From: Dugong dugon
Taxonomy: Eukaryota > Chordata > Mammalia > Sirenia > Dugongidae
Reading direction: 5' to 3'
DNA length: 64,000 bases
Assembly: GCA_030035585.1 (NCBI GenBank)
Contig: CM057463.1
Coordinates: 133,456,736 to 133,520,735, forward strand
The notes below the pieces were generated by a model. It had not been told where the DNA came from. It saw nothing but the letters and a program-made list of their open reading frames with translations, and made no database searches. Below are positions 37,883 to 49,508 of the stretch, one piece after another. Position 1 is the stretch's first letter. Each line of letters starts with the position of its first letter. A program made the translations under genes and the position numbers.

Positions 37883-38315
37883 CTAGAGAAGCATTTCAAT
37901 ATTTTTTTTCTTTTCCTAACTTGAATTTATCCCGAGTTAGAAAATGAGATATCCAGTATTCAGATTCACTTGGCTCCAGGTTAATTAGAAGGAGCTTTCA
38001 GTTCATACAATCTGCCTCAACAATATTCCGAGAGCACTCTTTAGCTCCAGTCCTAGTATCTGAACTCTTCCAGCAGAGTCTCTTTTTATTTATACACACA
38101 TCGTCCTTTTCAAAACAAGCAGCCAGCTGGAATGATTCAAACCTCTGTTCAGCACACCGTTAAAATGCAGCTTCCTTCTTGGACACGAGAATTACACCAG
38201 GGAGCAGACCGAGTACAGCAAAAAGGCTGTGAGAACTATTTAATCACCGGAATACCAGCTGCTCCTGCTCTGCTGTTGCTACTGCTGCTGTGGCTCTTGT
38301 TTAGCTGTAGTCAGT
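37883..38315 (-). other. NDST4: Probable non-coding exon 1 of NDST4 (3' end firm, 5' end approximate)
   Basis: On the minus strand CTCTAG|GTAAGTTACTG gives a near-perfect donor, with the last exon base at 37883 and GT at 37882-37881. The block upstream is repeat-free, richer in GC than its surroundings and has promoter-type motifs. The distance to the NDST4 exon 2 acceptor (31.9 kb) is the right order for this gene, whose first exon is non-coding in other mammals. The 5' end is uncertain. A TATAAATA at 38094-38087 would put transcription start near 38060 (exon about 180 nt). The CCAAT box at 38383-38379 suggests a start nearer 38310 (exon about 430 nt), and I used that value. Inferred from motifs and gene layout. 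Confidence 0.6.
38087..38094 (-). promoter_or_regulatory. TATA box candidate (TATAAATA, minus strand)
   Basis: A perfect TATAAATA on the minus strand lies about 210 nt upstream of the inferred exon 1 donor. If used, transcription would start near 38060. It may mark a downstream alternative start inside the longer exon model. Confidence 0.35.
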
Positions 38316-38540
38316 CTTTCCCTCCCTCCTCTTTCTCTCATATCTCCAGAACTATAAAGGCAGCTTTGCCGGATTATGATTGGCAGAAACAGCCAATTCC
38401 TTCAGCTAATCATCCTCAAGACTTTCAAGGACCAGGAGCTGTTGTGATGTCATCCAGACAGTGGGATGTTACACATGAATACATTCCAACAGAAGCTAAT
38501 TCAGCGATCAGCTGCCTTCCTCTCACACCACGGTGATTGA
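38316..38540 (-). promoter_or_regulatory. Probable NDST4 promoter region
   Basis: This repeat-free block lies just upstream of the inferred exon 1. It holds a minus-strand CCAAT (38383-38379), a plus-strand CCAAT (38393-38397), a CRE-like TGACATCA on the minus strand (38452-38445), an E-box CAGCTG (38509-38514) and a plus-strand TATAAAG-like run near 38353. More CAGCTG E-boxes lie inside the exon at 38124-38129 and 38257-38262. CpG content is modest, so this is not a CpG-island promoter, which suits a tissue-restricted gene. Motifs are short, so each alone is weak. Confidence 0.5.
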
Positions 38541-39974
38541 TTAGATGCTCCTTGAGGATTTGCATAATCTTTCATTGTAGAGTTGGACTATTTCCTATGA
38601 AATGCTAGAGTAAAATTCCACTTTGCCGATATGACACTATACCAAAAGATTCTATAGGGATTATTACAAAAAAAAAAAAGAAAAGTTTAAGACAGGCTTT
38701 TCTGCTGTAAATGTATATATGAGTTAAGAACTCAACAAAAGACAGCAAGAAGCAACAGGAATATTAGTGAGCTATACACTACTGAAATTAAAGATAATGG
38801 TTTAGATATTTATTTAGACAGACTTAGAGAATATTTCTAATAAAAGAAAACAGAAAGCAGCTTTTTTGGTATATGTACACACACATTTTTTTCATTAATT
38901 GAGGAAAATTACTGTATTGTGCAGAAAAATTCTCTTCTATTCCCAGCACGGACAGCAATTCCTTATCTCCATGCTTCATTTTTCTACTTGACAATATATG
39001 ATGAGAATTATCTGCTCTTTTTCCCTGTTAATTCATATTAATTGATAAACTATAAAGTACTTTTATTCACTTTATATGAAGTTCTTTGAACTTCTTCATT
39101 CAAATACATACAAGATAAAAAAAGTAAGCTGCTTTCAGGCATGTTCCTTCACTCCAGGCTGTTTGATTCCCTGGGCTCTGTTGCCGAAATACCTTCTTTA
39201 GTCTCCACCACTTAACTCAGTGGAATAAAATGTGCTAGTGTTTGTTCCGCCCTCATAAGCTAGAGAAGAGAGCTGCAAAGTTTTTCAACCACAAGTACCC
39301 TTCTGGTATGTGACAGTCCTTAGCTGTAAAGATTTCTGCTTGAAATACTTGGGAGATTTCAGTGAAATACAAGTATGACTGGGGAGAAAAATCCTAAAAC
39401 GTAGGTCTATTAATGATGGGTGGGTGATGTTGCATTTTGAATGAATAATTTTAATACATCCAGTGCTATTGGACTGCACAAGGCTTTGAGGGTTACCAAG
39501 CTGAAAACATATGCTAGAGAGAGGGTAGGTAGGAGTAAAAAAAAAAAAAAAAAAAAATCTAGCAAATTAAAAGAAATATCTATCAGTTATTTCTTAACTA
39601 ACAAATACGATCTCTAGTAGATCATGTGTCCATTACTTTGTCAGATACACAGACTAAAAATATGTTAAGGGGGAAAAAAATCCTCAAGCAGGAGTCCAGG
39701 ATCTACTTACTACCTTCTAAGAATCTCTTGTAATGCAAACATGCTTTTGAAAATCAAGTCAGAATTTCCATGGTGATACATATCAAATTTCAAAATGGAT
39801 ACATAATTGCAGTTAAATATTTTTAAAATGTCTTAATAAGGTAATTATTGCTAGAACAGTATCATGCCAAACAATAACTGCTGATTAAAAAAGTTGCTTG
39901 AAGATTTTCCATTTTCTGTAGGTTCTCTGATTAATAATGTAGTTTTCTGTGTTCAAGTTCAGTCATCACTCTTG
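38541..39974. other. Upstream intergenic DNA, nothing recognised
   Basis: AT-rich and unique-looking. It holds only an A run at 39537-39557 and shorter homopolymers. No ORF with family resemblance. Confidence 0.6.
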
Positions 39975-40360
39975 TCTTATTGTTGTTACGTGCCGTTGAG
40001 TTGGTTCTGATTCATAGTGACCCCATGTACAACAGAACGAAACACTGCCTGGTCCTGTGCCATCCTCATGGTCATCGTTATGCTTGACCCCACTGATGCA
40101 GCCACGATGTCAGTCTATCTTGTTAAAGGCCTTCCTGTCTTTCACTGACCCTCTATTTTACCAAGCATGATGTCCTTCTCCAGGGACTGGTCCCTTCTGA
40201 TAACATGTCCAAAGTGTGTGGGATGAAGTCTCTCCAATCTTGCTTCTAAGGAGCATTCTGGCTGTACTTCTTCCAAGACAGATTTGTTCGTTCTTTTGGC
40301 AGTCCATGGAATATTCTAAATTCTTTGCCAATACCATAATTCAAAGGCATCAATTTCTTG
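39975..40360 (-). mobile_element. RTE1 3' end, antisense
   Basis: On the minus strand it runs from GAATTATGGTATTGGCAAAG and ATATTCCATGGACTGCCAAA through TTGGAAGAAGTACAGCCAGA and GAGAAGGACATCATGCTTGG to TCAGAACCAACTCAACGGCA with a (CAA)n tail. The frame is broken. Confidence 0.85.
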
Positions 40361-40539
40361 TCTTATTTTTACAAAAATAATTTAAATGAAAAGAAACATT
40401 AAAATAGTCAAGTTCTTAATCGTTTTGTATACTTCTATTTCACAATTCAATAAGGAATGTCATTTTATTAGAGCAATTGAATTTACTGAAACTCAGTGAC
40501 AACATGGTGATTTTGATTATGTAAGCAAGGAATTTTAAT

Positions 40540-40671
40540 AACTCAGCTGCTAACCCAAAGATTGGCTGTTTAAATCCACCGGTCGCTTCTTGGAAACCCT
40601 ATGGGGTAATTCTACTGTGTGCTACAGGATTGCTATGAGTCGGAATTGACTTGATGGCGATGGATTTGGTT
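40540..40671 (+). mobile_element. AfroSINE, short form, 5'-truncated
   Basis: CTCAGCTGCTAACCCAAAGA, GTTTAAATCCACCGGTCGC, CTTGGAAACCCTATGGGGTA, tail GAGTCGGAATTGACTTGATG. Confidence 0.88.
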
Positions 40672-41793
40672 AAAGCAAGGAATTAAAACATGGATCAGGA
40701 CTTACCTCCTTAGCACTGGTGATGCCTATACTTGATAATTGATTACGAGTGAAAGTTGTTGCTTTGGTTTTGCTCAGTATTTTTCTATGAACACTGTAGC
40801 TCAAGAAACATTACTATCTGGGGTAAAATGAATAATACAAGTGAAAGTACTTTGACAATGTAAAAGTGTTATAGGCAAAATGAGTGGAAGATATTCTTAT
40901 AAACATAAAATACGTTTAAATATTTGTTAAACATTAACTTTCAGGAATAGAAAAATCCAGAGATTTCAAGTTCAAATTAATTGAAGAAAAAGAAAAACAA
41001 AAAAACACTTCACTGCCTTTTTCTCATTGTTCATTAAGAAATAAATTAATTCTTGGGGACAATGGGTCCCACTAGATGTGCATATATTAATGACTGGAAA
41101 CTAACCAAAACTAACTAACAAAACCAAAAAGTGTTTTCTTTCTTACTCCTGGGGAAATTTCCAGAAATTCACAGCATTCACTAAAAAATAACAACAAAAT
41201 AATTACAACAGTACACTGAACATTTTTCTTATAATTTCCTTTGTCTATTGTATTGTCCAAAGATTAAAATATATTCGAGAAATTATTATCTTTTTTGTCA
41301 TTTTCTAATCAGTTACGTTAGGAAAATGAACTAAACAAACTTAGGGCTTAGGGGTAGGGAGTGGGCTATGCAAGACAGAAGAAAATAAGGAAGAGGCATT
41401 TGTTCAATGTGTTTTTAAAATCATGTAATCTGTGTCCCACAACCTATAGGCCTTGAACTTAAGTCAGATGTAGCATCTATCCAGTTAGTTTGTAATAATA
41501 TGCATTATGCAAATAATTTGCCCAGCAACTCTTAGTGGAATTCTTCAGAGAAGAAAGCAGATGTTCTCACGTTTCTTTTGACAATATGCAATATACTCTT
41601 TCCTTTATCTATTAAGACAGACATATAGTAAGCCCTCAATGGACATTGCTTAAATTGAATCATATTTGCTGAGCAAATAAACTTTTGGAGTTTCATATAC
41701 TTTTATTCTTTTACACTGTTTTAAAATTGTAAAAAATAAAAAAACTTTATAAACATTCTATACTACCCAATAATAAAATATATATAACATGTT

Positions 41794-41799
<6 letters not shown>

Positions 41800-41845
<46 letters not shown>
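41800..41845. repeat. (AT)23 microsatellite
   Basis: Uninterrupted AT run just upstream of an AfroSINE. Confidence 0.95.
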
Positions 41846-41853
<8 letters not shown>

Positions 41854-41870
41854 TTGTTTTTACATGCATA

Positions 41871-42083
41871 AGAAGGCACCCTAGTGGAACAGTGATTAAG
41901 TTCTCGGCTACTAACCCAAAGGTCAGTGGTTCAAACCTACCAGCTGCTCTGCAGGAGAAAGATCTGATAGCCTGGCAGTCTGCTTCCATAAAGATTTACA
42001 GCCTTGGAAACCCTGTGGGGCAGTTTTACTTTGTCCTATAGGATCCTTCTGAGTCGGTATCAACTAGAAGGCAATAGGATGGG
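41871..42083 (+). mobile_element. AfroSINE, long form
   Basis: AAGGCACCCTAGTGGAACAG head, AGTGGTTCAAACCTACCAGC, CTGGCAGTCTGCTTCCATAA, tail GAGTCGGTATCAACTAGAAG. A duplicated CTGATAG/CCTGGCAG step makes it slightly longer than usual. Confidence 0.9.
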
Positions 42084-42100
42084 TGTATATATATGTATAT

Positions 42101-42457
42101 ACACTTACTTATCAACATGGTTTGGTTCCAAAGAGCAGGTTGTTATGCAAAAATTGGCTTATGCAAAAATGGAGGATCACCACCTCAGATCACAAAATGG
42201 AGGATGACTACATCATCATATAACTGCCAATTTACATCCTTACATTAGTGCCAAACCACTGAGAATCGTGATCCAGCCCAGTTGACACATAGCCTTAACC
42301 ATCATATCCAGAGTTACTCTCGCCTTACACCTCTGTGTTTGTTACTGCCATATGTACATTTTTAAAGTACAAAATAGTTGAACAGTACATTTTTTACTAT
42401 TGTCATAAATGCGAAATTTCAGATAATGAGATAGTTGATAAGTGAGGAATGGGTGTA
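42101..42457. mobile_element. Tigger-like DNA transposon relic, short copy
   Basis: Left end ACTTATCAACATGG and right end GATAGTTGATAAGTGAGGAA are inverted (ACTTATCAAC against GTTGATAAGT). Subterminal blocks GGTTCCAAAGAGCAGG and TACTATTGTCATAAATGCG match the copy at 13563-14250. TATA-rich DNA on both sides fits a TA target. The core is AT-neutral and unlike the GC-rich core of the other copy. Confidence 0.6.
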
Positions 42458-42713
42458 TATGTAGTGCCTACTTCAGTGGCTATTATTTAATAGAAGACAC
42501 AAAAAACAAAAACAAACATACACTTACTGAAATGAGAAATTTTTTTTATGCTAAGTCTTTTCTTACAGTAAAAGTCAGTGGGCAATCAGATCTTCTAACA
42601 GAAAACATTATATTAAGAGTAATAGAAAATATTAGAAGACTCGAGAAAAATTTAGTAAAATTTAACAACCTCAATAATTTCTGGTCATCATTCCTTTTTT
42701 CATTCACTTTTTT

Positions 42714-42917
42714 AAGGGGTGGCCCAGTGGTTAAGCACTCAGCTGCTATCAGAAAGGTCGGGGGTTTGAACCCACCAGCTGATCCGAGGGAGGAAGATGA
42801 TGTGGTCTGCTTCTGTAAATATTACAGCCTTGGAAACTCTATGGGACCATTCTACTCTGACTTGTAGGGTTGCTATGAGTTAGAATTGACTCATTGACAA
42901 TGGGTTTTGTTTTGGTT
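42714..42917 (+). mobile_element. AfroSINE, long form
   Basis: GGGTGGCCCAGTGGTTAAGC head, GGGGGTTTGAACCCACCAGC, GATGTGGTCTGCTTCTGTAA, tail GAGTTAGAATTGACTCATTG. Confidence 0.92.
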
Positions 42918-43170
42918 ATTGTCACTAAAGCCAGTCTTACACACATACAACTAAAATCAACAGAAATTTGCACAAATAAAATGCCAAAAAATATTCCCAA
43001 GTACACTGCAATTTCTACCTGTAAGATAATCCTGTCACAGATATGTATAGGTTATAAAATAAAGATACTTACAGCTTTAAATATATACTTTATTTCCAAA
43101 TTTCATCTCCCTTCATTATTTTTTACTGCAAAAAGTGATAATTTTGAATAAATATAACTAATTAAATTCA

Positions 43171-43222
43171 TGTTGTTGTTGTTAGTAGTAGCCATTGAGT
43201 CAAGGCGGACCCATGGTTACCT
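43171..43222 (-). mobile_element. AfroSINE or RTE1 tail fragment
   Basis: TGTTGTTGTTAGTAGTAGCC then ATTGAGTCAAGGCGGACCCA: the reverse of the shared tail with its (CAA)n end. Confidence 0.55.
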
Positions 43223-45025
43223 ATAGATGACCAATGTATTTTGAATGAATGCAACTAATTTAATTTATATTTTAAAACTACTAAGCAACTAAAGCTTATA
43301 TGTGCAGGATTCTGTTAGCATGGTACCACTTTTTCTCCCCTTTTCTTTCAATGATTTTTTCCTTTTTTTTTTTGTCATGAACAACTGTACAGTTGTCTCA
43401 AATAACAAAAAGGCCCTTACTAATCCTTTTTGAAAAGAAAAAAAGCATGAATATAAAGAGCTACTATGTTCAAAGTTTCTTGCCTTAAGGGGGAAAAAGC
43501 CTCTAATATAATTATGAGTGACTAATACAAAAAAAAAAAATATTGAAAGAGGGAAAAAAAAATCTGCTAGCAAGCGAGAAAGGAGGAGCATAAAGTCAAT
43601 TTTGCTCCATTGGTATCATAACGCATGGTGAGAAAAATTAGTGGCATAGTATTACTTAGCTTCTTACACACCTGGATCTTTTGTTAGCAAGGTATTCACG
43701 GAGGGAAAAACAGGAACTACAGGTTGAAAGAAAGAATCTTTTTGCTAGTATCACTGTAGTGCATTGTTTTAGCAAAAGAGAAATCAGCAAAGCTTCAAAG
43801 GACAATTGAGAGAACAAATTGACTAAACAGTCCAATTCCAGTCTGGCTGACAACTGCCTAAAAGAACATGATTTTTAATAAATAGCAACTGTTGGACAAA
43901 GCATCATTAAATCATAAAAATCTTTGTTGTGTAGTGTCAGAGTAGCGAGAACCCAGATGAGGTAGGAGAGGGCAGTAGAAATTAAATTCATGATTATTCC
44001 ATGGTCTGCATACCTGCTATAAGAATTTTCAGTGTATTTCTCTTTTGGAGGCTGTGCAGAGGTGATGAGAGTTCATAAACGCCATTAATTAGGCCATGGC
44101 TTCAGTGGGAGTCTCTCATCAGAGGAGGATCTTCGAATACTACACTACGCTTCAATGTGAAGTTCTCTCTTCCAAGGCAGTTTCACTTTGTTTCTTTGCT
44201 TCTTTTCTCTTTTTTTTTCCTTTTAATACTTTTGCTAAAAGTTCATTATGGTTTAATGGCTTTTTATTTTATTTTATTTTTTGAGTTAGGCCTTACAAAC
44301 CAAGTCATTTTATATTCTCTAACTTAAAGTCCCAAATGTTCAATGTAAGAAACCTACATGCAGACCAGGATTCCAGCATTGCAGTGACAAATTTGCAAGG
44401 ACCTGTACTATCGTATAGGGTATTTTGTTTCATCTGTTAGCAAATTCCTTTTATCTTAGGTATCCCAATATCATTTGTCTTCTGTCTGCTCCAGTCCTTT
44501 GGGGGAAAGACTTCTCATTTATGTGTTACTCCTTCTAATGCTCTGATCAGCATGGGAAATCTTAATGTTTCATCAAGCCTTTGTAAATCAGTTTCTGTCC
44601 CCTTAGTTTGGATGCCTCCCTCTAAAAATTACCTTCACTCTGAAGTAATTCACTGGATGGCCTGACTCTTTCTCCTATGATTTCAGAATAGTGGTGTATG
44701 TGTGTTTGTGTGTGTATGTGATAGTGGGGGGTATGGTGTGAAGTACCAGCAGTGGTGTAAGAACATGGGATGCTTTACAGCTAGCCAGCAATGCCAGAAA
44801 TACTGCTTACGCTTGAAAGGAGATATGAGTGAATGTATGAGTTCCAATGGCAAGGATGAGGCTACATATACTCCCTGACTTGTAGCTCAGTGGTGTTTTC
44901 TGTCACCTAATGTGTGGTCAACACACAAAGTTCGTCAGACTACGTTGTCACCATTACCTACTTTAGAGACACTCACAAATTTTGAGTTCCAATCATAATC
45001 CTAGCAATGAAGTGTTTGCCTTTTG
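43223..45025. other. Intergenic stretch, nothing recognised
   Basis: Unique-looking, with homopolymer A and T runs and a GT-rich run at 44692-44724. Open frames here have no family resemblance. Confidence 0.6.
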
Positions 45026-45152
45026 ACAACAGGAATCATGTCTGTCTTTTTCTGAGAGTTATAGCCACACTACTTGGAGCAGTGCTAAGCACTGAATAGG
45101 AACTCAGAGTTGTGTTTTGATTTTTAATATATTTATGAATGAATGAATGATT
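45026..45152 (+). repeat. L2 LINE 3' end
   Basis: CAACAGGAATCATGTCTGTC, GAGCAGTGCTAAGCACTGAA and the terminal GAATGAATGAATGA are the L2 3' end in order. Confidence 0.65.
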
Positions 45153-46349
45153 GGTGGAAACTCAGGAAATGGAAGAAGGGAAGAGTTTGCGCTTGCATTC
45201 CCCACACAAATATATTTTCAATGTACCTGTGGCACAGGACCTAAATTCCACAAATAGAAAAAACAACACATTTCAGGAGGAAGATGTAAAGATGCATTTT
45301 AAAGCAATTTTCCTCAGGGATAAGAAAACTCAGATTCATTTTCCCTTTTAAAACTATGTCATTTAAATTCCCTTAATTTTATTCATAAATAAAGATATTT
45401 TACTAAGAATAAGGTTCTCTTCTCCTCATTAAAGTATTTAAAATGATATTTTATTTATAAATTTAACATGAATATTTTAGTACAATCAGAAGAAAAACAT
45501 TGTAATTTCTAAATGCTTCATTTGAAAAGATCTGTCTCTCATCTATATCATAAATATCGTTTTATTTTAGGATTTTCATTAAAGATTCCCCATTCCTAAT
45601 AGGAATTATACATGAGAGGATTATAAAGTAACTTAAAAATAAATGTAATATCCTGAGAACAGAGATCTTCTACACAAAGAAGACAAAGTAAATAACTGAG
45701 TGTAACATAAAGCAAGTAAAATAAATTCTGATACTGTAAACATACAAAATGATTAAGGAATAATAAATTTGTTTGCCAGCTTAGCTGTTTATTCTTGTTG
45801 AGAGTAGGAAAGGGGGCTGTAATTAAATTTTTTTTAAAAAATGCTGTGATAACCACATAAATGTATGAAAGGATATACTTATCAGCCTGCAGAAATCTCC
45901 AATCTTTTAGGTTCCCATAGAGGGCAATATTGTATAAAAGATGGTGAGCTAAGAATCTGCCAATTCATCTCTGTTGATATGCTTTAAAGAAAACTGCTGT
46001 TACCATAAATTTGATGCTGCACTTCCCCTCAAACTCTGACTAATATATAAAATGATGCACACAAAAACTCAGAGCAGAGCCTCGTCAAAGATGAAGAAAA
46101 TTAATTTGGTATCCTACTTACTGGTAGATTACTTGAGTGAATAGCCTCCACTTTCACCTATAATTGGACTCAATCACTGAATCTCAGATACAAGATTGCA
46201 TTCTATCATTTAAATACTCCACACACACATACTTGTGTATATGTGTAAAGACTCTATATATTATAGTCATTATATACATACACACTATATATGGTATATA
46301 AATGTCATATATCACTGATTTTAAATGTATAGCTTATTATATGTATAGC
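45153..46349. other. Intergenic stretch, nothing recognised
   Basis: AT-rich unique-looking DNA. TATA-rich short repeats at 46240-46350 lead into an AfroSINE. Confidence 0.6.
45912..45928 (+). promoter_or_regulatory. Possible CTCF-type site
   Basis: TTCCCATAGAGGGCAAT resembles the CTCF core and shares AGAGGGCAATAT with the motif at 17638. Motif evidence only. Confidence 0.2.
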
Positions 46350-46520
46350 TAACCAAAAGTTTGGTGGTTCAAACCCACCAGCCACTCTGTGGGAGGAAGA
46401 TGTGGCAGTGTGCTTCTGTAAAGATTACAGCCTTGGAAGCCCTATGGGGGCAGTTCTACTCTGTCCTATAGGGTTGCTAGTAGTTGGAATCGACATGATG
46501 GTAGCGGGTTTTGGTTTTGA
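46350..46520 (+). mobile_element. AfroSINE, long form, 5'-truncated
   Basis: Begins at CTAACCAAAAGTTTGGTGGT and has GGAAGATGTGGCAGTGTGCT and the tail GTTGGAATCGACATGATGG. Confidence 0.9.
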
Positions 46521-47199
46521 ATACTTGCCTGTATGCCATACTTCAGATGCATTTCTACTTTCAGAGTGATGACTTTCTTAATTCCCTATGTTAGGAGATG
46601 TGCTTTGCAAGGTTATTTTTATTATTTCATCTTGGAAGTATTTTAAGGCTAACATAAATGAACTAACATGGATAAAGTTATAAATCAGATTTACACTCCT
46701 TAGTCATAGAAATCTAGTCTATTGAAAACGGAAATATAGACCTTTTACTTAGTATATTACTTTGTACACAAAAATCAAACAAATTGGTTAGTTTAAATTA
46801 AATTATGCTAACTCTGAAATAAAATTTATTACTCCTCAAGTACCCCTCAATCCACCAACATAACTAAGGTAATCAAACAATTTGTGTGTATATGTGTGTG
46901 TGTTTTTGCAATTAATAAGAGGTACATTTGGAACAATCTGGTTTATATCCATATGTCAGAGTATCAGCTAATCTTAGGAAGAATTATTCTCCCATCATCA
47001 ACTGTCATTTGTCCCAGCAGTTCTATGTCCACTACTAGGATGATACAGGGAGAAAAGGTATTTGTTGAACCCAATATTCTCAGTCATAGTCATCAGCAAA
47101 GGCTAGTTTCAACGTGCCTGCTTTGATGAGACACTCAGTACCAGAATTATTTTATGCTTAAATCATTTAAAAAGCACATTAGGGCTTGCAAAAGATGTT

Positions 47200-47335
47200 C
47201 TCATACATGGTTTTATTTGAACCTCCCAAGGATCCTATGATTAATCAGTACGGTACTATCCTATCCACATTGTAAAAGTTAGCACATTGAGACACGAGTA
47301 AATCTGGCATGAACCACAGGATTCAATGACTCCTA
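47200..47335 (+). repeat. MIR SINE
   Basis: TTTTATTTGAACCTCCCAAG, CCACATTGTAAAAGTTAGCA and ATGAACCACAGGATTCAATG follow the MIR middle and 3' order. Confidence 0.5.
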
Positions 47336-48056
47336 GCCCCTATACCAGAGAGTTTCTCGGAAGGAATCTATCAGGAGAATGCTGTTTCATATTATGCTGT
47401 AGGCAGGTGACCTTTCAAGTGGCTGTCTAAAACCCTACACTCTATAATGCATTTGGTAAAATAAAGAAGGAATTTAAGGGGCAAATTATCATAATTTGGC
47501 ATCACTCAAATTACAACATCTGGTCCACAAATAAATTATACCAAAAAAAGTTATCTATACTAAGAACTGGGCTAAAGATCAGTATAGCAGGAAGGATTTA
47601 AGATAGGCTTTGGAAATACTAAGTAGCATGGAGAATCACTGTCACTGAAATAAGCAAATGGAGGAAATAAATGGAGGTAAATTTGTGAGATTTTGTATAC
47701 TTTATTTAAATTATACATTGTCTTTTTCTGGTTTGAAAAAGAAGACTGGATTAGAGAATTTCTCAAATACATACTATGACATTACAATCTAGATCACTAG
47801 TCTGAGTGTCTCATTTTGGGGATTCATAACACACATGTACACACCCACGCACACACGGACACACAAAGTAGAAGCAAAACATTTCTTACTTCTAAACATG
47901 TTCAATGCCTTTGATACTTTCTTTTTGTGTTCTCTTCCATTCCATGCCATTTCATTCCATTCTATTTAAGAGTCAGTTTGAAAATGCTGATCTTAATCTA
48001 CTAATGTAAATGCACATAATAAGCCAAGGCTTTAATTCTGAAAAATAAAAATTAAG

Positions 48057-48058
<2 letters not shown>

Positions 48059-48107
<49 letters not shown>

Positions 48108-48108
48108 G
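48059..48108. repeat. (TA)n microsatellite
   Basis: About 45 bp of perfect TA followed by TGTATATG. Confidence 0.95.
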
Positions 48109-48282
48109 CAATGCTGAATATAAAAATATCAGTAAGTAATTTTCATTGGAAAATTGGTTGGAACTTTTTTCCCTAATTTTTCCTCACTGACCATTTCACA
48201 ATTTGGACAGAACACCATTTTCATTTCACAAAGTGAGTGTCAGTAGATGATATTCTTTGGAGAACATAAAGCCAAAGAAGCA

Positions 48283-48445
48283 TACCAGATTAACACAATG
48301 AACATGGAAATAAATGGAGCTTTGAGTTCTATAATAATAATATTGGCCTCTCCATGTAGACAACAGAATAATTAATACATTAACATTAATTTCCTTAAGA
48401 CTTCCAATTGTTTGATATACTAAATTTATAGAAAAACACATAGAA
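48283..48445 (+). repeat. Dispersed duplication A, copy 1
   Basis: GAAATAAATGGAGCTTTGAG, TAATATTGGCCTCTCCATGT, ATTAATACATTAACATTAAT and AACACATAGAAATC recur in the same order at 49158-49297. I cannot assign a family. Confidence 0.6.
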
Positions 48446-48774
48446 ATCATAAACTTCCAATTAAAGGTGGAAATTAATTGTCATAGCGCTGTGAAGAGAA
48501 GCACTCAGTATATTTTCATAATTATCTGTGTTGGAAGTCTATACTTTATTGCATCATAGAAACCTTACTGCTAACTTGTAAGTCTGGAATGAGTTTACGG
48601 TGCCACTAATGTAAACTCATTTTAGTTATGCACTGTGTATACTAAGAGTAGTTCTAAATTAACTCTAACATTTAAAAAATGCTTTTGTTTTGTGAAATGT
48701 GCAGTCATAAGTTGAAGAAAGAATCATTGCTTCAAAAAATAGAAGGAAAATACAGTAGGACATATTACTGGTCT

Positions 48775-49390
48775 CAATTCTTCACTGCTGCCTGTATTAA
48801 AAGTCATTTGTCATGAGACTTTGCAGCTCCACCCAGTAAAAGAGTTACCACATTTCCCACCTCTTCACTTTTAGTTCTACCATGTGACTTACTTTGGCCA
48901 ATAGAATGAAGAGGAAGTGATGCTGGGCAATTCCAAGCCATCATCACTGTTAGGACATACTTAGACACGTGAACCAAAGTGGCCCTAAGATGTCATAGCC
49001 AAATCTAACTTAGAGTCCCTAGGTGACCTGTAGATACGTGAGCAAGCCTAGTCAAAACTGGCAGAGCCCAGGAAGATTAGCTGACTCCAGCTTGTCTGCT
49101 GATTTATGAGCTCCATAGAAGAACACATAGACAGAAGCAGAATTGGGCAATGCAATAAATGTGAAAATAAATGGAGCTTTGATTTCATAATATTGGCCTC
49201 ATTATGTGAGTAAGAGTAGAGGAGATAATACATTAATTTAATCTAGTACTTCAGTTGTTGCAATTATGAAGTTTCAAATAAGCATTCAGAAATCCAAATC
49301 TTAATAATTTTAAGGGGTGAAAGGAATGTTTATTTAAGCCAATTAATTTTGGGATATTTTGTTACACAGCATTATTTAAATGATACAGAA
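48775..49390 (+). repeat. MLT1-like MaLR LTR, split by a duplication copy
   Basis: CCATGTGACTTACTTTGGCC, AATAGAATGAAGAGGAAGTG and the closing TTTAAGCCAATTAATTTTGG with GATATTTTGTTACACAGCAT follow the MLT1 LTR order. The piece 49158-49297 interrupts it. Confidence 0.5.
49158..49297 (+). repeat. Dispersed duplication A, copy 2 (inside an LTR)
   Basis: GAAAATAAATGGAGCTTTGA, TAATATTGGCCTCATTATGT and GATAATACATTAATTTAATC match copy 1 at 48283-48445. Confidence 0.6.
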
Positions 49391-49508
49391 ATTTACTTTT
49401 TTCTATGCCTAAACCTATTTGTGAAACATCTCATTCTACTAAATGCAAAGAGATATGAATTGCAATAAGAAAAAATAATGACCACTTATTTCCTCTTTAC
49501 TAAAATCT

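Noticed and set aside
38132-38536. 134-residue ORF on the plus strand over the promoter region
   Set aside because: It has no family resemblance, runs opposite to NDST4 over regulatory sequence, and contains a leucine run from CTG repeats. Probably chance.
47875-47990. CA-rich segment and ATTCC-type repeats (TTCCATTCCATGCC)
   Set aside because: Short simple-sequence DNA. Too little to call satellite DNA.
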